NCBI GenBank assembly: GCA_051870875.1
Contig: JBJECG010000037.1
Span: 46,587 to 110,586 of the forward strand
Direction of reading: 5' to 3'
DNA length: 64,000 bases
Origin: Aphodosoma sp051870875
GTDB taxonomy: Bacteria; Bacteroidota; Bacteroidia; Bacteroidales; Paludibacteraceae
Positions 61,401-64,000 of this stretch are shown piece by piece (the first letter of the stretch is position 1; every line of letters begins with the position of its first letter). The translations under genes were made by a program, and so were the position numbers. A model generated the notes under the pieces. That model saw nothing but the letters and a program-made list of their open reading frames with translations. It had not been told where the DNA came from and searched no databases.

Positions 61401-62684
61401 GTACGTGATCCGTTCGGACGTGTCACCGATTTGAGGCTTATACCGTCTGAAAAACTTGGCCGCCCGCGTATCGATGTCGTTGTGCAGACTTCGGGCCAGC
61501 TGCGTGATTTGGCTGCTTCGCGGCTTTTCCTAATCAACAGGGCGGTGGCTATGGCCGCCGGTGCCGATGACAGAAACTTCCCGAACTATGTGGCCGCCGG
61601 TGTCAGGGAGTCCGAACACTATCTTGTGGAAAAAGGGGTTGCTCCGAAAGAGGCGCGTGAACTTTCAGCCGCCCGTGTCTTTGGCGGTGTGAACGGCAAT
61701 TACGGCAGCGGAATCCAAAGTCTGGTGGAGGCCGGTGACCGCTGGAATGACAACAGCGAAATTGCGGCAACGTATATCAGCAATATGGGTGCTGTCTATG
61801 GCAGCGAAACCGACTGGGCCGGATATTACCGGCATGCTTTTGAAGCTGCCCTGACACGTACCGATGTCGTGGTGCAGCCGCGACAGAGCAACACATGGGG
61901 TGCTTTGAGTCTCGACCATGTGTATGAGTTTATGGGAGGACTCAATCTGGCGGTCTGCAATGTCACCGGCAAGGAACCCGAGGCCTATCTGAGCGACTAC
62001 CGCAACCGTGGCAACGTCCGGATGCAGGAAATAAAGGAAGCTGTCGGTATCGAGAGCCGTACCACTATACTTAATCCTGAGTTCGTAAAGGAAAAAATGA
62101 AAGGCGGTGCGGGCGATGCAGCTGCCATTGCCGATGTCATACGTAATACTTACGGATGGAATGTCATGAAACGTGACGTGATAGACGACGAACTTTGGAA
62201 TGGTATATATGATGTTTACGTGGCGGATAAATTCAATATTGGCATAAAAGAGTATTTCGGGGCGGCAAATCCGGCGGCTCTTCAGGAAATGACCGCCGTT
62301 ATGCTCGAAACTGTGCGCAAGGGCATGTGGAATGCTTCACCTGAACAGGTGGAGGCCATGGCCGGACTGCATACGGCCATGGTGGACGAATACGGTGCTT
62401 CATGTTCCGGATTTGTGTGCGACAATGCCGGACTCCGTGATTTCATCGCATCGGCGGTGCCGCAGTCCGCAGCCCGGAAATACAACCGGCAGATTGCCGA
62501 TATCCGTGCCGAAAATATTTCATCGGATGACGACGGTATGGTCATGAAACGTGAAGAATTCGACGGTCCGGAACGTCATGCCAACAGCGTCAATGGCGTC
62601 ATTGTGGCGGTGTCCGTGCTGGTTTGTCTGGCATTGTTCGTGGTCATTGTCCGCCGTCGCCGGAACCGGAAGGAGGATGCGTAA
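58407..62684 (+). CDS. hmuS: CobN/HmuS-family chelatase, membrane anchored
   Basis: The ATG at 58407 overlaps the receptor stop (ATGA), giving 1425 residues. An N-terminal membrane segment (MIVSAAMAAAVVIAAVVSWF) and a C-terminal one (GVIVAVSVLVCLALFVVIV plus RRRRNRKEDA) bracket a CobN-type body, so the bulk probably faces the periplasm. CobN signatures include HFGAHGSLEFTAGKQVALGS near residue 531 and QSNTWGALSLDHVYEFMGGL near 1160. CobN proteins insert cobalt in cobalamin synthesis, but HmuS of related bacteria is reported to remove iron from heme, and the heme-receptor and proton-channel neighbours point to that here. A basic Met-rich insert lies near residues 775-840 (MVMGSMAAPAKKGMTAK, MPGRRRHRLMPGMSPEKAME), which may be a flexible linker. 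Confidence 0.87.
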   Translation: MMKRKKCMIVSAAMAAAVVIAAVVSWFVLVSPTRIAFVNYQTVVLGQIAGANDSRFVRIAELPVADMDKAGRYDMVFVNAMGLRITDEQRLALAGAAADGTQVMTTAATNPQNFIVSVDSVDYEFLKQYLAGGRTNYRNMLRYVRRFVDGKRLFVDEAGDPQLPSVSMLYYPSGEMDFASVAGYERFLARSGKWHDGAPHVILAGQMGVPDSLVAALEHRGFIVYPVNSIQKFIANGHADSVRPDAVINMAHGRMGDAVTDYLTRQNIPLFSPLNVNRPYQEWMDDRMGMSGGFLSQSVVTPEIDGAVLPYALFAHYEGGDGLPYVAAVPDRLDDFVSVVGNYIRLQRKPNGEKKIAVFYFKGPGQTALVAEGMDVAPSLYNFLCRLKNEGYTVGNLPPDAAAFSRILNANGKVFNGYAEGAKARFVKDNVTEMISAEEYDGWCGRALSPQMRADIDAVDGLFPGHGLNDGCGNLALSCLHFGNVVLIPQPAAGLGDDDFKIVHGTDAAPPHNYVAAYLWTRYRFGADAILHFGAHGSLEFTAGKQVALGSNDWSDRLVGTMPHFYVYSASNVGEAMIAKRRSYACIINHLTPPFMESRVRGVYRNLTDALLEYNRACEAEPADAKALARAAREVKLHAVDLGIHRDLRLDSVMSSRYTADEIHRIESFADELVNEKMTGAAYVMGVPYSQEHIYSTVLAMTVDPIAYGLAALRGGGAGEYRGEATSLVRRLLSGGGKTGDDAICRIAGISGRQLDSARNIVRSVEESKDMLSKMMVMGSMAAPAKKGMTAKISERKTMPGRRRHRLMPGMSPEKAMEMARRMGADEVALRKMEAVMKQTGNAGVSERDSAGRDDGVQDGISRQELDFAYAVVELERALCNVDTYRDALSESPEKELSSLLNALDGGFIPPSSGGDPVRNPDILPTGRNMFAVNAEATPSVVAWEKGRQLADNTIALYRKNHGDSIPRKVSYTLWSSEFIETEGATIAQVFYMLGVEPVRDPFGRVTDLRLIPSEKLGRPRIDVVVQTSGQLRDLAASRLFLINRAVAMAAGADDRNFPNYVAAGVRESEHYLVEKGVAPKEARELSAARVFGGVNGNYGSGIQSLVEAGDRWNDNSEIAATYISNMGAVYGSETDWAGYYRHAFEAALTRTDVVVQPRQSNTWGALSLDHVYEFMGGLNLAVCNVTGKEPEAYLSDYRNRGNVRMQEIKEAVGIESRTTILNPEFVKEKMKGGAGDAAAIADVIRNTYGWNVMKRDVIDDELWNGIYDVYVADKFNIGIKEYFGAANPAALQEMTAVMLETVRKGMWNASPEQVEAMAGLHTAMVDEYGASCSGFVCDNAGLRDFIASAVPQSAARKYNRQIADIRAENISSDDDGMVMKREEFDGPERHANSVNGVIVAVSVLVCLALFVVIVRRRRNRKEDA

Positions 62685-63379
62685 TGGAGATTGTCGTAAC
62701 TGTGATAATGGTGCTGGTCATTTCCAATGTGGTCTTGAAATCGACTTTTCATCGCCTGTTTGGAAAAATGCTCTTTGGGCTGGTGGCTGCTTTGTTCGTC
62801 GGACTTTCGCATGAATATGTGATTATGCTGTCGAAAACACAGCTGGCCGGCTGGATTGCAGATCCTGATTTGATGCTCGATGTGGCGGTAATTATGACCG
62901 TGGATGTCGGTTTTCAGATATATTCATGCGTACGGATGCTTGACGGATGCGGCGGTCGGCCAGTAGGGAAATACCGTTGGATATATCTTATATGCCTGTG
63001 GTTCCCGGGTGTGCTGGTATTTCCTGTCTTGTTCCTCACCCTCGTGCAGATCGTATTTGCCCTGCCTGGATATGATTTTGCCATTATTGGGTGGGGTACG
63101 GCGGGTGGTGTGCTGATTGTGCTGCCTTTGCTGGGTATCGGACTTGAACGGTTGTTGCCCGAAAAGGATATCCGCATCGAACTGGAATACATGATAAATG
63201 TGCTGATAGCCATATTGGGCATAATTGTCACTGTAGACGGACGCACTTCCGTTGCGGCTGCCGATAGGGTGGAGTGGGATGCCATGATCGGCGTCTGTAT
63301 GATCGGTGTTGCCGGTACGCTCATAGGTCTTGTCCTGTACAAATATATAAGTCGTAAACAAATAACCAAATTACAATGA
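62684..63379 (+). CDS. hmuT: HmuT-like polytopic membrane protein
   Basis: The ATG at 62684 overlaps the last base of the chelatase stop, giving 231 residues. About six membrane segments are visible (EIVVTVIMVLVISNVVL, MLFGLVAALFVGLS, IYLICLWFPGVLVFPVLFL, AGGVLIVLPLLGIG, MINVLIAILGIIVTV, IGVCMIGVAGTLIGLVL). I do not recognise a domain. Position between the chelatase and an ExbB/TolQ homolog matches HmuT of the hmu loci. It probably forms part of the inner-membrane complex that energises the chelatase or the receptor. Confidence 0.7.
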   Translation: MEIVVTVIMVLVISNVVLKSTFHRLFGKMLFGLVAALFVGLSHEYVIMLSKTQLAGWIADPDLMLDVAVIMTVDVGFQIYSCVRMLDGCGGRPVGKYRWIYLICLWFPGVLVFPVLFLTLVQIVFALPGYDFAIIGWGTAGGVLIVLPLLGIGLERLLPEKDIRIELEYMINVLIAILGIIVTVDGRTSVAAADRVEWDAMIGVCMIGVAGTLIGLVLYKYISRKQITKLQ

Positions 63380-63981
63380 ATACTATTTCTGACATTCTTT
63401 ACTGGATTTCTACGGGTCTGCTTGTACCCGTCATCGTATTGCTCATATTCTTTTTCATCAGGGCAATAGTTCTTATAGGCTCATTTTTTGGACAGTATAT
63501 CCGCATCAGGAAGACAACGTCCGGAATTTATGCTAAAATGGACGGCCTGAAGCCGTCCGGAATTGCTGAGTTTGAAACTTCATTGCCTGGGAAGACAGAC
63601 TCGCTTGTAGTGCTGTATCTTAAAAAGATACTTGACAACCGAGGTGACCGCACCAAAGTCAGCCTGTTTGTCTCGGAGTACGAGATAGCCGCCGACAAAG
63701 ACATCGCCACGTCAAAAATACTTGCAAAGGTAGGTCCGGTACTCGGGCTTATGGGTACGCTCATCCCTATGGGGCCGGCACTGGTCGGGCTGTCGACAGG
63801 CGACATTGCATCAATGGCACACAACATGCAGGTGGCATTCGCCACTACGGTAGTCGGACTGGTTGTAAGTACAATCGGATTCCTTACACAACAGGTGAAA
63901 GAGCGGTGGGCTGTCATGGATATGACAATACTTGGGCATGTGGCTGAATTGTTGGACAAGTCAAATGATATGCTGCCATGA
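63376..63981 (+). CDS. hmuU: MotA/TolQ/ExbB-type proton channel protein
   Basis: A 201-residue membrane protein with an N-terminal helix (LLVPVIVLLIFFFIRAIVLIG) and two C-terminal helices. The second and third carry the family core: KVGPVLGLMGTLIPMGPALVGLSTGDI and AHNMQVAFATTVVGLVVSTIGFL, including the GTLIP and TTVVG threonines expected near the proton path. It overlaps the previous gene by four bases and the next likewise. A dedicated ExbB/TolQ pair in the operon suggests proton-motive force drives heme processing as well as uptake. Confidence 0.87.
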   Translation: MNTISDILYWISTGLLVPVIVLLIFFFIRAIVLIGSFFGQYIRIRKTTSGIYAKMDGLKPSGIAEFETSLPGKTDSLVVLYLKKILDNRGDRTKVSLFVSEYEIAADKDIATSKILAKVGPVLGLMGTLIPMGPALVGLSTGDIASMAHNMQVAFATTVVGLVVSTIGFLTQQVKERWAVMDMTILGHVAELLDKSNDMLP

Positions 63982-64000
63982 GACGACAACGTTTGCTGCT
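63978..64000 (+). CDS. Start of the next gene, cut by the window edge (HmuV position)
   Basis: The ATG at 63978 overlaps the HmuU stop (ATGA) and opens MRRQRLL before the window ends. By synteny it should be the DUF2149/ExbD-like partner (HmuV), but only seven codons are visible. Confidence 0.55.

Noticed and set aside
58407..62684. Assignment as cobaltochelatase CobN of cobalamin synthesis
   Set aside because: Membrane anchors at both ends and the receptor, HmuT-like and ExbB-like neighbours fit HmuS better; no cobalamin genes are present in the window.

Overview
This window comes from a member of the Bacteroidales (Bacteroidota). The signs are repeated promoters of the TTTG / TAnnTTTG type, a fused LpxC-FabZ gene, a DUF2723 (GT117) membrane protein, a GT3 glycogen synthase, DUF4922 and DUF2851 proteins, C-terminal type IX secretion signals, and a heme-uptake locus of the hmuRSTUV type. 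The family within the order cannot be fixed from sequence alone; a T9SS-bearing gut or oral lineage (Muribaculaceae, Barnesiellaceae or Porphyromonadaceae-like) is a guess.

Positions 1-6081 hold the most unusual locus, a complete diversity-generating retroelement (DGR). It has a target protein with a CsgG/LpoB-like region and a formylglycine-generating-enzyme (C-type-lectin) fold, an HRDC-domain accessory protein, a DGR-type reverse transcriptase, and a 128-bp template repeat that begins inside the last codons of the RT gene. Template and variable repeats differ at 16 of 28 template adenines and at only one other base. Three envelope genes follow: an LPP20-like secreted protein, a transglutaminase-like protein and a small membrane protein. 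They may form the native operon of the target. A decayed IS982-family transposase separates the locus from the core genes.

Positions 6430-37313 are mostly housekeeping: murB, murA (with Asp in place of the catalytic Cys), a DUF4922 protein, cytidine deaminase, a glycogen phosphorylase / GT3 glycogen synthase pair, DUF2723, nadB, tRNA-Ser(CGA), a 47-residue protein, a Wzz-like membrane protein, an HD phosphohydrolase, lpxD, lpxC-fabZ, a MATE exporter, a SpoIID-like protein, an AmpG-like transporter, an outer-membrane barrel, and convergent DUF2851 / Wzi-like / Kelch genes. Two FKBP-type prolyl isomerases end the block.

Positions 37314-53221 carry three successive giant secreted proteins (about 1097, 2950 and 1032 residues) with T9SS-type C-terminal domains. 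The outer two are paralogs; the middle one has about nine fibronectin-III modules. The first is preceded by a canonical promoter whose 20-nt spacer is largely an (AT)9 tract, which suggests phase variation. Positions 53222-54411 are gene-free and contain IS3-like remnants and an 18-bp inverted repeat.

Positions 54412-64000 hold a regulator that fuses a YtfE/ScdA-like di-iron domain to a LuxR helix-turn-helix. It diverges from a heme operon: calycin-like lipoprotein, TonB receptor, CobN/HmuS chelatase, HmuT-like protein, ExbB/TolQ-like HmuU, and the first codons of the next gene. The last four junctions overlap by 1-4 bases, so these genes are almost certainly co-transcribed.
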